NCBI RefSeq assembly: GCF_028368995.1
Contig: NZ_JAQNDL010000001.1
Span: forward strand, 4,118,001-4,182,000
Direction of reading: 5' to 3'
Length of the DNA: 64,000 nucleotides
Origin: Nannocystis bainbridge
GTDB taxonomy: Bacteria; Myxococcota_A; Polyangia; Nannocystales; Nannocystaceae
Within the stretch, counting starts at the first letter, position 1. Each line of letters starts with the position of its first letter. Below the pieces are notes generated by a model. It had not been told where the DNA came from. It was given only the letters and a program-made list of their open reading frames with translations, and made no database searches. Position numbers and translations under genes: made by a program. Below are positions 51,880 to 60,329 of this stretch, in pieces.

Positions 51880-52308
51880 ATGTCCGCCCCCACGATGGCC
51901 TACTCGCTCTACCACTCGGTGCTGGTGGCCGTGCACACGAAGGACAACCCGACCGACGAGGAGTGGAGCGGCTACGTCGACTTCGGGCGCAAGCAGATGG
52001 GCAACTACACCAGCTCGCTCGTCATCTCCGAGGGCGGGGGCCCCAACGCGACCCAGCGCGGGGCGATGAACGACCTGCTCGAGGCCAACGGCTTCAAGGG
52101 CAAGGTCTCGGTGGTGACGCTCAACCGGCTCGTCCGCGGCATCGTCACCGCGCTCAGCTGGTTCAACCCGAACGTCAAGGCGTTCACCACCGTGCAGATC
52201 CCCGCGGCCATCGAGTACCTCGAGATCCCCAGGCCCCACCACGAGCGCCTGATGGCCGAGATCAAGCGGCTGCGCGACAAGGTCGGCATCTCGAGCGCGA
52301 TGACCTAG
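51880..52308 (+). CDS. Small conserved protein, SpoIIAA/STAS-like
   Basis: This 142-residue soluble protein contains MAYSLYHSVLVAVHTKDNPTDEEW, LVISEGGGPNATQRGAMNDLLEANG and LVRGIVTALSWFNPNVKAF, then a terminal helix. The alternating strand-helix pattern and GGGPN..QR motif match a group of short myxobacterial proteins whose fold resembles SpoIIAA-like STAS domains. The exact role is unknown. ATG 51880 is used; ATG 51895 is possible. It lies between the two fusion genes but in the opposite orientation, so its link to them is only positional. Confidence 0.7.
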   Translation: MSAPTMAYSLYHSVLVAVHTKDNPTDEEWSGYVDFGRKQMGNYTSSLVISEGGGPNATQRGAMNDLLEANGFKGKVSVVTLNRLVRGIVTALSWFNPNVKAFTTVQIPAAIEYLEIPRPHHERLMAEIKRLRDKVGISSAMT

Positions 52309-52489
52309 CGACGCTCCGACGCGTCCCACCTGCCTGTGCCAGTCGCCCTTGCGCGGCCCGGGGGCACGCGTGGGCCGGCCGCCGTCACCGTTCGCGGCTC
52401 GCCTGTGTCACTCGCGTCGTCGCGGCCGAGCACGCGTCAATCGCGTCACTCGCGGCGACGGGCTCACGACGCGCTCGTGCGACGCGGCG

Positions 52490-53221
52490 TCAGGCCGAGT
52501 GTTCGGCCTGGGCGATGCCGCCGGCGGCGTGTTCGGACGGGGCCACCGGGGCGTGCTCGCCGGGTTGCACGGGCACGTGCTCTTCGGTCTCGGGCGACCA
52601 GAAGATCGGGCAGTGCATGCGGAGCGCCTGGCGGAGGCCGAGGATGCGCCACTTGTGCTCCGGCTCGGCGGTGGCGAGGCGGACCGGGTCGAGCAGGATG
52701 ACCTTCGAGAAGTAGCGGGCGTCGGGGTACGAATGCACGCCGAGGCGCGGCTCGGCGGCGAATCCGATGGGAGCCCAGTGGTTCACCACATAGTGGTGCG
52801 AGAGCGCGATCAGCAGGTTGGTCTCGCACAGCGGCGCAGCGGCCACGGCCGTGCGCACCAGCGCATTGCTCAGCTTGGTCCCGCGATACCGCGAATAGGC
52901 CCACAGGCCGCACACCTCGGCGACCCCGTGTTGCCGCCGGCTCTCCAGCAATCGCGCGAGCTGTGACAGTTGCGAGAGCGTGTGCTCGACCGGCAACTTG
53001 GTGCCCGGAAAGCTGAGGTGCAGCCGCAGCCCCCCGACCATCGCCCCCGACTCGTCGCGGGCCACGAAATACACCACGCGGCCGCTCAACAGGTCTTCTT
53101 GATTGACCTCGATGACGGCCGCTTCCGCCGAGAACTCCTCATAGCAAGCCCGCTGGGCCTGCGAGAACTCGTCCACTACAGACGGCTCGAGATGCGGGTT
53201 CACGAGGGAGAGCGAGAGCAT
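52490..53221 (-). CDS. LuxI/FeeM-like GNAT-fold acyltransferase
   Basis: This 243-residue product shows the GNAT-type order used by acyl-homoserine lactone and N-acyl amino acid synthases. GRVVYFVARDESGAMVGGLRLHLS corresponds to the LuxI strand with the Arg-Leu pair. AEVCGLWAYSRYRGTKLSNALVRTAVAAA corresponds to the EvsR-type strand and acyl-donor helix, and ALSHHYVVNHWAPIGFAAEPRLG to the last core part. A Pro/Glu/His tail of about 35 residues follows. The reaction is inferred, not known. ATG 53221 is chosen over 53260 as the extra residues do not fit. It is preceded by a 250-bp, relatively AT-rich gap with a dyad. Confidence 0.7.
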   Translation of the reverse strand: MLSLSLVNPHLEPSVVDEFSQAQRACYEEFSAEAAVIEVNQEDLLSGRVVYFVARDESGAMVGGLRLHLSFPGTKLPVEHTLSQLSQLARLLESRRQHGVAEVCGLWAYSRYRGTKLSNALVRTAVAAAPLCETNLLIALSHHYVVNHWAPIGFAAEPRLGVHSYPDARYFSKVILLDPVRLATAEPEHKWRILGLRQALRMHCPIFWSPETEEHVPVQPGEHAPVAPSEHAAGGIAQAEHSA

Positions 53222-53358
53222 GTGTGGTACCACCGTCCATGTGTGGAAAGGGCGCGGCAACCCTCACAAGCACGCAAAACCCTGTTTGCCTCCCGCCACC
53301 GCATGTTCGGTCGAGAGTACGGGAATCACCTGGCAGTGTCAAGACGCGCTGCTTTCTT

Positions 53359-53379
53359 GCACATGCAGCAAATGTGTGC
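53359..53379. promoter_or_regulatory. 21-bp dyad upstream of the acyltransferase gene
   Basis: GCACA at 53359-53363 and TGTGC at 53375-53379 flank an 11-base centre. It lies about 140 bp before the ATG at 53221 (minus strand), in a gap of lower GC, which also has CATGTGTGG twice (53219 and 53240). A regulator site is plausible. Confidence 0.4.
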
Positions 53380-53471
53380 TGCGATACACAAATTGCAACG
53401 AGTTTGCGGCCTTTGGGCCCCGCCACGAGGCAAGACGTCGTGTTCTTGTCTCATCGGGACGACAGTGTCGA

Positions 53472-55742
53472 TCAAGGCGATTTCTTGTCGGGAAGCGGCG
53501 CAGAGAACACGTCGTCGACCGGTCTGCGTAAGGTCCGCAAGGGCGCGGGGTCTGCGTAGGAGAGGCGAAACAGCAGGATCTCGACATCGGCGAGCGCGAC
53601 GGTGAAAGCGCGAGTGAAGCGCTCCCGCATCTCGAGGAAACGCTGAATCTCGCGTTTGTCGAAGCCGGCGCCGTGGAACCGCTCGACCCGGGCGAACATA
53701 TCAATCAGCGTGTTGATCGGATGGATGGCGACGCCGAGGGCGCTGGCGGTGAGCCACAGCTGTTGCATCGCCTGGCCCCCGCGGACCAGCGCGGTCGGTG
53801 ATTGGCCGGGAATCGTCAGCAGGCCGACCGCTGCGGATGAGGCTAGGGCCTGGACCGACGACATCATCAGCAAGCGCCCACCATTCGTGTCTCGCAGCAC
53901 CTTGGCGACATCGGTGGAGCGGAGCAGCTGAAACGCCGCGAAGTCCATCGGTGTCACTGCCAGTGCCTCGACGCGAATGCCGTCCTGGGTGTCGTGGGCC
54001 TCGGCCTCCGACCAGCGGATCTGGCGCATCGTGGGGCCGTGCAGCGTCGGGGTCAGCAGCCGCAGTCGTTCGGCCTCACCCAGCAGTTGGCCGAGCTCGC
54101 CGAGCAGGCCGCGGTCCGTACATAGTTGCAGCTTGGCCCCGCTGTCGCGGGCGGCGGCCGACAACGCTTGCACATGCACCGGCGACAGGTGCGCACGGGT
54201 GCCCAGCGCGCGGTTGGTGTTGCGCCGCGGGATCTCCTCGAATAGCGGGTCGTCGGCCGGTCCGCCGGCGCGCAGTGCGAATCGCACCTCTGCGACCAGG
54301 GACGGGTCTTGCTTGCCCGGGAACAGCTGAATCGTGGCCTCGCGACCCTTCACCCCGGCCGCGATCTGCAAATTGGCCAGCGCCCCGCCGATGGCCACCA
54401 GCGCCCAATGACGGCCGATCTCCTCGCGCCCGGCCGCGCGCTCGGTGTCGTGGAACACCCGCAAAACGCTGTCGCCGTACTCGAATCGCCACGGCTGGTC
54501 GTTGCCGTGCGACGGCGCCATGATCGCGTACTGCACCAATTCGCGGACTTCGGTGATGTCGCGGAGTCGACGCGGGTGGCTGAGGTCGGGCAGCGGCGGC
54601 GAGGTGACCTCGGCGAGCTGACCGCTGACATCGATGTAGACGCGGCCCGAGGCGAGCGGCATGCCGAGGGCGAGGCGGCGGACCGCGGTCGTCGTGGTCG
54701 CGCCGCCGAGGGTCACGTCGGAGCCGAGCTGCGAGAAGCCCTTGAGCGTGAGGTTGAGCTCGAGCAGCGACGCGGCCAGGCGGGGCGAGATGGTGTGCAG
54801 GCCGGCGATCTGCAGGATGAGGCCGAGGCGGGCCGGCGGCGGCAGCGTGTTGACCTGGTCGGAGGTCACGTTACCGACGAGGCCGTGGAGGATCGGGCGC
54901 TCGGGCTCGAGGTCGAAGCGTTCGATGTCGAGCATGCCGCGGTCGCTGGTCTCCATCAGCACCGGCAGCCGACGGGCCCGCGCCTCCTCGCGCAGCTTGA
55001 GCTTGATCTGGATGCTGTCGCACTCGTCGATGACGATGTCGGCGCGGTCGCCCGGACCGGTGCCGTCGATGAACTCGCCGATGTTCTCGGGCGTGACGCC
55101 GTCGGTGAACAGGACCAGGTTGGCGTACGGGTTCTGCTCGTAGATCTGGCGCGCCGCGATGATCGCCTTGTTGAGCCCGAGGTGATGCACCGCGCAGCGG
55201 ATGCGGTTCATGTTCGACAGGTCGAGGGTGTCGAAGTCGGCGAGGCGGAGCTCGCCGAACACGCCCTCGAGCGCGAGCGTGACTGCGACCGCGTTGCCGA
55301 CGCTGAGGCCGGCCAGGGCGATCTTGATCTTGCGCAGCCGGATCTGCTCTTCGCTCGTGATCTTGTTGCGGTTGCGATCGGAGCGCAGCTCGATGAACGG
55401 GTCGGGCGGCAGCAGGTGGACCATGCGCCGCGACCACGGATAGAAAGCCCAGCGCCCGTAGTCCTGCGGCGTCTGGCCGGCGAGCGTGCGCTCGATCTCC
55501 TGCGCGACCTCGTCGTCGGTGTAGTTCTTGCTCGGCGTCCGCGAGCGCACGAGGTCCTTCAGCTGGGCCTCGAGCATGTCGTGGATGTACATGACCTCGC
55601 CGTCGTTCATCAGCTCGTCCATCGCCTCGGCTTCGGCGGGGACGGAGCGATCGAAGATCAGCGGGAACCACGACTCGCGCTCGGCGGAGTCGAGCACTTC
55701 ACGCCACGGAGCCAGAGTCTTCGGCAAACGACGCGCAGGCAT
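53472..55742 (-). CDS. ThiF-nitroreductase fusion (Rv1355c-like), copy 2
   Basis: The product is about 756 residues from ATG 55742. Like copy 1, it has a unique N-terminus sharing a YIHDMLEAQLKDLVRSRTPSK stretch with DALEEQLIDLIRTRNPSE in copy 1. The E1-like domain has LAGLSVGNAVAVTLALEG (about 143), ADFDTLDLSNMNRI and IDECDS. The C-terminal nitroreductase-type FMN domain has IMAPSHGNDQPWRF. The copies are clearly homologous over their length but diverged, so they are not a recent duplication. Both lie on the minus strand with the GNAT gene downstream of this one. The substrate and cofactor use are not known. Confidence 0.86.
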   Translation of the reverse strand: MPARRLPKTLAPWREVLDSAERESWFPLIFDRSVPAEAEAMDELMNDGEVMYIHDMLEAQLKDLVRSRTPSKNYTDDEVAQEIERTLAGQTPQDYGRWAFYPWSRRMVHLLPPDPFIELRSDRNRNKITSEEQIRLRKIKIALAGLSVGNAVAVTLALEGVFGELRLADFDTLDLSNMNRIRCAVHHLGLNKAIIAARQIYEQNPYANLVLFTDGVTPENIGEFIDGTGPGDRADIVIDECDSIQIKLKLREEARARRLPVLMETSDRGMLDIERFDLEPERPILHGLVGNVTSDQVNTLPPPARLGLILQIAGLHTISPRLAASLLELNLTLKGFSQLGSDVTLGGATTTTAVRRLALGMPLASGRVYIDVSGQLAEVTSPPLPDLSHPRRLRDITEVRELVQYAIMAPSHGNDQPWRFEYGDSVLRVFHDTERAAGREEIGRHWALVAIGGALANLQIAAGVKGREATIQLFPGKQDPSLVAEVRFALRAGGPADDPLFEEIPRRNTNRALGTRAHLSPVHVQALSAAARDSGAKLQLCTDRGLLGELGQLLGEAERLRLLTPTLHGPTMRQIRWSEAEAHDTQDGIRVEALAVTPMDFAAFQLLRSTDVAKVLRDTNGGRLLMMSSVQALASSAAVGLLTIPGQSPTALVRGGQAMQQLWLTASALGVAIHPINTLIDMFARVERFHGAGFDKREIQRFLEMRERFTRAFTVALADVEILLFRLSYADPAPLRTLRRPVDDVFSAPLPDKKSP

Positions 55743-55748
55743 CGACGG

Positions 55749-55754
55749 CTCCTC
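55749..55754 (-). promoter_or_regulatory. Ribosome binding site that decides the copy 2 start
   Basis: GAGGAG lies six bases before the ATG at 55742 on the minus strand. It favours this start over the in-frame TTG at 55760. Confidence 0.75.
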
Positions 55755-55871
55755 AGTCAACGCGGCGCGTGGGCTCGGCGGGCAACACTTCGACGATAGC
55801 GCAAGGCGCGCGGAGTCGACAAGGGCGGCGCATTGCCTTCACTTCCCGACGTGTCGTCACGCTTTCGTGAT

Positions 55872-56513
55872 TCATGCGGCGGCGCTCCGCACGGCGGCCA
55901 GCAGCGTCGTCGCGCGCTCGCCGATGGCTGTGAGATCTCCGGCTTGTACGAGCGCCGGGGGGAACAGCGGCGTGGTGAAGCCCACCCCTGCCGCGCCGGC
56001 TTGCAGCACCGGAGCGGCGTTCGCGGCGTCGACCCCGTTGGTCGGCACCAGGTTCAGGGCCGGCATCGGCCCCAGCACCGCGCGCACGAACGCGGCGACG
56101 TCGCCGGGCGCGGGGAACAACTTTTGCGCCGCCGCCCCGGCCGTGTGCGCGCGCCACAGCTCCGTCGGCGTGAAGCAGCCGGGCACCGCCGCCGCCCCGA
56201 GCGCGCGCGCGCAGGCCACCACGCGCTCGTCCAGCACCGGCGACACCAGGAACCGGGCCCCAGCCCGGACCGCCTCGCCGGCGGTCTCAGGGTCCATCAC
56301 CGTGCCCGCGCCGACCGTCAGGCGGGCGTCACGGGCGAACTCGGCGACGAGGCTCATCGCCCCGGGCGTCGTCACCGTGAACTCGAGCACCCGGAAGCCG
56401 GCCTCGACGGCCGCCCACATCGCCGCGGCGGCGTGGTCGCGGCTGGTCGCGCGCATGATGGCGACCGCGCGGTGCTGGGCGAGCGCCGCGGTGAAGGCTG
56501 TCTCCGAGGACAT
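55872..56513 (-). CDS. eda: KDPG/KHG-type aldolase
   Basis: This 213-residue class I aldolase cleaves 2-keto-3-deoxy-6-phosphogluconate (or the related hydroxy-oxoglutarate) to pyruvate and an aldehyde in the Entner-Doudoroff or sugar-acid route. It has the conserved LEFTVTTPGAM with the catalytic Glu, VGAGTVMDPE, FLVSPV, PGCFTPTEL and QKLFPAPG with the Schiff-base Lys, then VPTNGV. ATG 56513 gives the normal N-terminus (TAFTAALAQHRAVAIMR). Its ATG is inside GGACATG, a half-site of the dispersed repeat. No kinase or dehydratase is beside it. Confidence 0.9.
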   Translation of the reverse strand: MSSETAFTAALAQHRAVAIMRATSRDHAAAAMWAAVEAGFRVLEFTVTTPGAMSLVAEFARDARLTVGAGTVMDPETAGEAVRAGARFLVSPVLDERVVACARALGAAAVPGCFTPTELWRAHTAGAAAQKLFPAPGDVAAFVRAVLGPMPALNLVPTNGVDAANAAPVLQAGAAGVGFTTPLFPPALVQAGDLTAIGERATTLLAAVRSAAA

Positions 56514-56931
56514 GCTGGGGCCATCGTAGGCCAACGGCCGCGCGGGCCGCAAGTTCGCCGCCGGACCGGGGCCGGGGCCGACCCGAGGCGTCCGCGGAGG
56601 CCGCCTCGGCGGCAGCGGCGGTCACGCAGGGTCTGCGGGCTCGCGTTCCGGGCGATCGGCACATTCGGGTTCGCCGACCAGCGGCGCGCCCGGGCTGCGG
56701 GTACCGAGCGGGCGGCGATCGTCGCACATGGCCTTTTGTTCATGTCCGGGACGCGTCGTCGCGGGCGTCTGCTCCCCGCGCTGCTCGAGGCCGGCGGCGC
56801 CTCGCTCGACATGTCCCCACGGACATGTCCATGCCGCGCGAGTGACATGTCCCTTCGGACAGCCGACCTCCTGTGAGTCCCGGCATGTCCCGGAGGACAG
56901 GTTCATCCCGAGGCTGTCCCGAAGGACCGCG
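56514..56931. other. 418-bp intergenic region rich in palindromic repeats
   Basis: No convincing gene. The right part carries six or more repeat half-sites (next entry); the left half is GC-rich with no motif recognised. Several open frames here are composition-driven shadows. Confidence 0.65.
56808..56930. repeat. Largest intergenic CATGTCC-family cluster
   Basis: ACATGTCCCCACGGACATGT with CC, GTGACATGTCCCTTCGGAC, GGCATGTCCCGGAGGACAGG and GGCTGTCCCGAAGGACC, four palindromic pairs with short loops. It lies just beyond the stop of the acyltransferase gene at 56932. Confidence 0.8.
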
Positions 56932-57753
56932 TCAGCCGAAGATGGGCAGCATGCGCTCTTCGTAGAGCGAGTCGAGCATCGACTGCATCGTCTGCTCGAC
57001 CCGCTCGTAGACGGTCGGCGCGCGCTCGGCCGCCTCGACCTCGCAGCAGGCGTTGCCGTCGTGCGCCAGCGGGTCGCCGACCTGGAACGTGATCTTCGAC
57101 GGCAGCGGCAGGTAGGGCAGCGCGCAGGTCGGGCCGAGCATCAGGCCCCAGGGGGCGGCGAGGATGATCGGCAGGGAGCTGATCCTCGCCCACTTCTGGG
57201 TCTGCATCAGGCGCGCGAGCCGGTGGCCGCGGGTCAGCACGATCATCGTCTCGTGGCTGCCGGCGCTGACGACCGGGACGATCGGCACACCTGCCCGAAG
57301 AGCCAGGCGCGCGAAGCCCTGGCGCTGGGCCAGGACGATCCGCCGGCGGTCGCGGAACGGGCGCATCGACTCGACGTCGCCGCCCGGGAACACCAGGACC
57401 TTGTGGCCCGCCTCGAGCAGCGAGCGGGCCTGGCCCTTGCGGGCGCGGATGATGCCGACCGACTCGAGCATCTGCGCCACCCGCTTGACGCGGAACAGGA
57501 TGTCGTGGGCGAGCACGAAGACCGGCTGGTCGTAGCCGCGCTGGCGGTAGTACTCGACCAGGAACAGGCCATCGACCGGATTGAGGCCGCCGTTGTGGTT
57601 GGCGACGATCAGCGCCGGACCCTCGGGCATCTTGTCGACCCCGCGCACCTCGCAGCGGTGGTAGCGGGCCAGCATGTTGAAGCCGGCCACCGCCGACCGC
57701 AGCGCCGAACGGCACACGCCTGCGAGAACGCCGGAGGGTGCCGCTGATTCCAC
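56932..57753 (-). CDS. Lysophospholipid/DAG-type acyltransferase
   Basis: This 273-residue product belongs to the PlsC/LPLAT superfamily, in the branch with an expanded first block. ALIVANHNGGLNPVDG holds the His, FPGGDVESMRPFRDRRRI is the Glu/Arg block, and VPIVPVVSAGSHE follows. It would transfer an acyl group to a glycerolipid at the inner membrane. It starts at a GTG at 57753, with a short amphipathic lead. The neighbouring alpha/beta hydrolase is 77 bp upstream on the same strand, so a joint lipid role is plausible. Confidence 0.82.
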   Translation of the reverse strand: MESAAPSGVLAGVCRSALRSAVAGFNMLARYHRCEVRGVDKMPEGPALIVANHNGGLNPVDGLFLVEYYRQRGYDQPVFVLAHDILFRVKRVAQMLESVGIIRARKGQARSLLEAGHKVLVFPGGDVESMRPFRDRRRIVLAQRQGFARLALRAGVPIVPVVSAGSHETMIVLTRGHRLARLMQTQKWARISSLPIILAAPWGLMLGPTCALPYLPLPSKITFQVGDPLAHDGNACCEVEAAERAPTVYERVEQTMQSMLDSLYEERMLPIFG

Positions 57754-57830
57754 GGGAGGGGCGGCACGCAGCGGTGGGGGGGGCGTTCCCTCAGCCTGCG
57801 GCGCGAAGCCCTCGAGCGGGTATGGTCTTG

Positions 57831-58793
57831 CTAGGCGGATGCTCGAAAAGTGTCATGACCTGCGGCACACGTCGAGCCGCGCTGTGAAACATCCTGCGCA
57901 GGCAAGCGCCGCGCGAAATCAAGCACACGTTCGGTCAACGCCGTCGGTTGCTCCATGAACCCGATGTGTCCGAAATCGGTGAATTCGGCCATTTCGGCGT
58001 GCGCGGGCAGGTTCTGGGCGAAGAAGCGGTAGTGCGCGCGCGGCAAGATCCGCTCCTCGCGCCCCCACACGAAGAGCACGGGCATGTGGAGGCTCGCCAG
58101 CTCGGCTGGCGTGAGCAGCACGGAGGGGGAGATCTCTCCGAGCAGCTGGCGCAGCTGGGGATGGTTGAAGCGCCGGCGGAGGTTGTGCGCGATCGGGTGA
58201 CGCATGAGGGGCGGCACCTTGGCGAACACGTCGTCGACGAATTCGAGCGCCTGGCCGTAGGAGTCGATGCGGAAGCGGTCGAGGAACGCCGCGTGCTGGG
58301 CCGGGGGCAGCGGCGCGCCGCCGGGCGAGACCAGCGCCAGACCGCGGACCATGTGCGGACGGGCGAGCGCGTAGCGGATCGCCACCAGGCCGCCCATCGA
58401 GTTGCCGAGGATGATCGCCGGCTGGTCGAGGACCTTGTCGAGCGTCTCGACCACCGCGTCGAGCAGCACCGTGGGCGCGTCGCCCGACCGCAGCGGCGCC
58501 GAGAAGCCGTGGCCCGGCATGTCGGGGGCGACGACCCGGCGGACGTGCGGCTGGAAGCGCTTGAGCAGCCCGGCGTAACACACCGCGTGGGCGGCGAGCC
58601 CGTGCAGCACGACGATCGGCGGCAGACCGCCGCTGCCCGCCCCGTCCAGCACGTGAATGTCGCCAGCGCCGGTGGCCACCTGGCGGCTCTTCAGGCCGGA
58701 GACGTTGAGGACACGGCGGGCGAGTCGCTCGGGCAGGGTCAGCATGTGTTCAGGAGACTTCAGACCCCGGGGAAATTCCACAAAGCGGCGCAT
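57831..58793 (-). CDS. Alpha/beta-fold hydrolase
   Basis: This 320-residue enzyme shows the alpha/beta hydrolase plan: oxyanion LHGLAAHAVCYAGLL, nucleophile elbow LGNSMGGLVAI with Ser, the acid in VLFVWGREERILP, and His in TDFGHIGFMEQP. An ester or thioester hydrolase is expected. The last 30 residues, with CAAGHDTFRASA, are not conserved in character. ATG 58793 is used; ATG 58745 is a shorter option. It is upstream of the acyltransferase gene in the same direction. Confidence 0.85.
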   Translation of the reverse strand: MRRFVEFPRGLKSPEHMLTLPERLARRVLNVSGLKSRQVATGAGDIHVLDGAGSGGLPPIVVLHGLAAHAVCYAGLLKRFQPHVRRVVAPDMPGHGFSAPLRSGDAPTVLLDAVVETLDKVLDQPAIILGNSMGGLVAIRYALARPHMVRGLALVSPGGAPLPPAQHAAFLDRFRIDSYGQALEFVDDVFAKVPPLMRHPIAHNLRRRFNHPQLRQLLGEISPSVLLTPAELASLHMPVLFVWGREERILPRAHYRFFAQNLPAHAEMAEFTDFGHIGFMEQPTALTERVLDFARRLPAQDVSQRGSTCAAGHDTFRASA

Positions 58794-58889
58794 TCAGACC
58801 GTGCTGGGGATCACAGGACCGGCTGCGCACCCCCCTGCGCACGCGCGCAGGCGGTCGCGCTCCGCCCGACCCCGACGCAACGGCCTGTG

Positions 58890-58909
58890 ATCTGTCCCCG
58901 AGGACAGAT
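58890..58909. repeat. Perfect hairpin of the CTGTCC type
   Basis: ATCTGTCC ccga GGACAGAT, 8-bp perfect arms. Confidence 0.7.
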
Positions 58910-59055
58910 GAACCATGGATCGGCGAGCGCGCTCGCGACCGCCGCGCAGGGGCCGCCCGCGTCGCCAGGACCGAGAGGCGGTCGTCCCGCCTCGAAGATC
59001 GCGCCGACGAGGAGCAGCCGCGAGCGCAGAGGCGCCGGTCGGCCCTCGCCTTCGA

Positions 59056-59085
59056 GATGTCTCTTCGGACATGTCCTCCGGGACT
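59056..59085. repeat. CATGTCC-family pair
   Basis: AGATGTCTCTTCGGACATG then TCCTCCGGGAC, 46 bp before the glycosyltransferase start. Confidence 0.7.
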
Positions 59086-59130
59086 GCTTGACGGCCTCGT
59101 CGCCGCCCGCGTAGAACCGGCGCCCGCGGC

Positions 59131-60294
59131 ATGAAGCTCGTCGACGTGACCGAGTTCTACTCCCAGCGCGGCGGCGGGGTGCGCACGCACCTGACGGAGA
59201 AGGCCGCCGCGGCCGCGCGTCGCGGGCACGAGCACCTGGTCTTCGCGCCTGGTCCGCGCCACGCCGCCGACCCGGGCGTGCGCTACATCCCCGGCCCCTC
59301 GCTGCCGTACGACCCGACCTATCACCTGCTGTGGCGGATCGGCGCGGCCCGGCGGATGCTGCGGGCCGAGCGGCCCGACGTGCTCGAGATCCACTCGCCG
59401 TACGTCGCCGCGATCGCGGCGCTGGGGCTGCGGCCGGGCGAGTTCGGCGTGCGCACCTTCGTCTGGCACTCCGACTTCATCGACACCTACCTGCGCGGCG
59501 GGCTCGAGCGGCGCCTCGCGCTGCTGTTCCGCGGCCGCGCCGCGCGGGCCGCAGATCGCGTCGTCGAGCCGCTGTGGGCCCACGTGCGCCGGATCGCCGA
59601 CGCCTGCGCCATGACCGTCGTCGGCTCGCGCTGGCAGCGGCACAAGCTCGAGCAGCACGGCGTCGCCCGCGTCGAGCACATCCCGTTCGGCATCGAGCCC
59701 GGGCGCTTCGCCCCCGAGCGGCGCAGCGAGGCCCGCCGCCAGGAGCTGCTGGCCGGGCGCGCGGGGCCGCTGATCGTCGCCATCGGCAGGTTCGCCGTCG
59801 AGAAGCGCTGGGACGTGGTCGTCGACGCCTACGCCCGGCTCGCCGAGCGCCACCCCGGGGCGGTGCTGGCGGTGTTCGGCGACGGTCCCGAGAGACATGT
59901 CTTCAAGGACAGGCTCGGCGAGCGCGCCGACGTCCGCGTCCTCGGGTTCGAGCGCGACCGCGACCGCCTGGCGGTGACGCTCGCCAGCGGCGACCTGCTG
60001 CTCCACGGCTGCCCGTTCGAGACCTTCGGCCTCGGGGTCGCCGAGGCGATCGCCAGCGGCCTGCCGGTGGTGGTGCCCGACGCCGGCGGCGCGTCCGAGC
60101 AGGCGCCCCCCGAGAGCGCGGCGCAGTACTCCGCCGGAGACGTGGACGCCTGCGTGGCCGCCGCGGAGGCGCTGCTGGCCGTCGACCCGGCCGAGCTGCG
60201 GGCCCGCGCCGCCACGGCGGCCCGCCGGGTCCCCAGCGTCGTCGATCACTTCGACGCCCTGTTCGGCCGCTACCGCGAGCTGCTCGCGCGTTGA
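59131..60294 (+). CDS. GT4-family glycosyltransferase
   Basis: This 387-residue GT-B enzyme has an N-terminal FYSQRGGGVRTHLTEKA acceptor loop, the central VGSRWQRHKLEQHGVARVEHIPFGIEP, LIVAIGRFAVEKRWDVVVDAYARL and the donor site HGCPFETFGLGVAEAIASGLPVVVPDAGG with the EX7E pair. It adds a sugar from an NDP-sugar to a lipid or glycan. A repeat copy inside is in frame (ERHVFKDRL) at a surface loop. It heads a run of four genes with the same direction and very short gaps. Confidence 0.9.
   Translation: MKLVDVTEFYSQRGGGVRTHLTEKAAAAARRGHEHLVFAPGPRHAADPGVRYIPGPSLPYDPTYHLLWRIGAARRMLRAERPDVLEIHSPYVAAIAALGLRPGEFGVRTFVWHSDFIDTYLRGGLERRLALLFRGRAARAADRVVEPLWAHVRRIADACAMTVVGSRWQRHKLEQHGVARVEHIPFGIEPGRFAPERRSEARRQELLAGRAGPLIVAIGRFAVEKRWDVVVDAYARLAERHPGAVLAVFGDGPERHVFKDRLGERADVRVLGFERDRDRLAVTLASGDLLLHGCPFETFGLGVAEAIASGLPVVVPDAGGASEQAPPESAAQYSAGDVDACVAAAEALLAVDPAELRARAATAARRVPSVVDHFDALFGRYRELLAR
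59892..59912. repeat. CATGTCC-family copy inside the glycosyltransferase gene
   Basis: GAGACATGTCTTCAAGGACAG, in frame as RHVFKDR. Confidence 0.55.
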
Positions 60295-60329
60295 TTGCGA
60301 GCGCCCGCCCGGCGTGACAGCATCCGCGC

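Larger units (their letters stand above)
58794..59130. other. 337-bp divergent intergenic region
   Basis: No gene seen. It holds two palindromic repeats and presumably promoters for the hydrolase (left) and the glycosyltransferase run (right). Confidence 0.6.

Noticed and set aside
49169..55742. A thiazole/oxazole-modified peptide (TOMM) cluster
   Set aside because: No YcaO cyclodehydratase or short precursor peptide is visible, although E1-like and nitroreductase domains are present.
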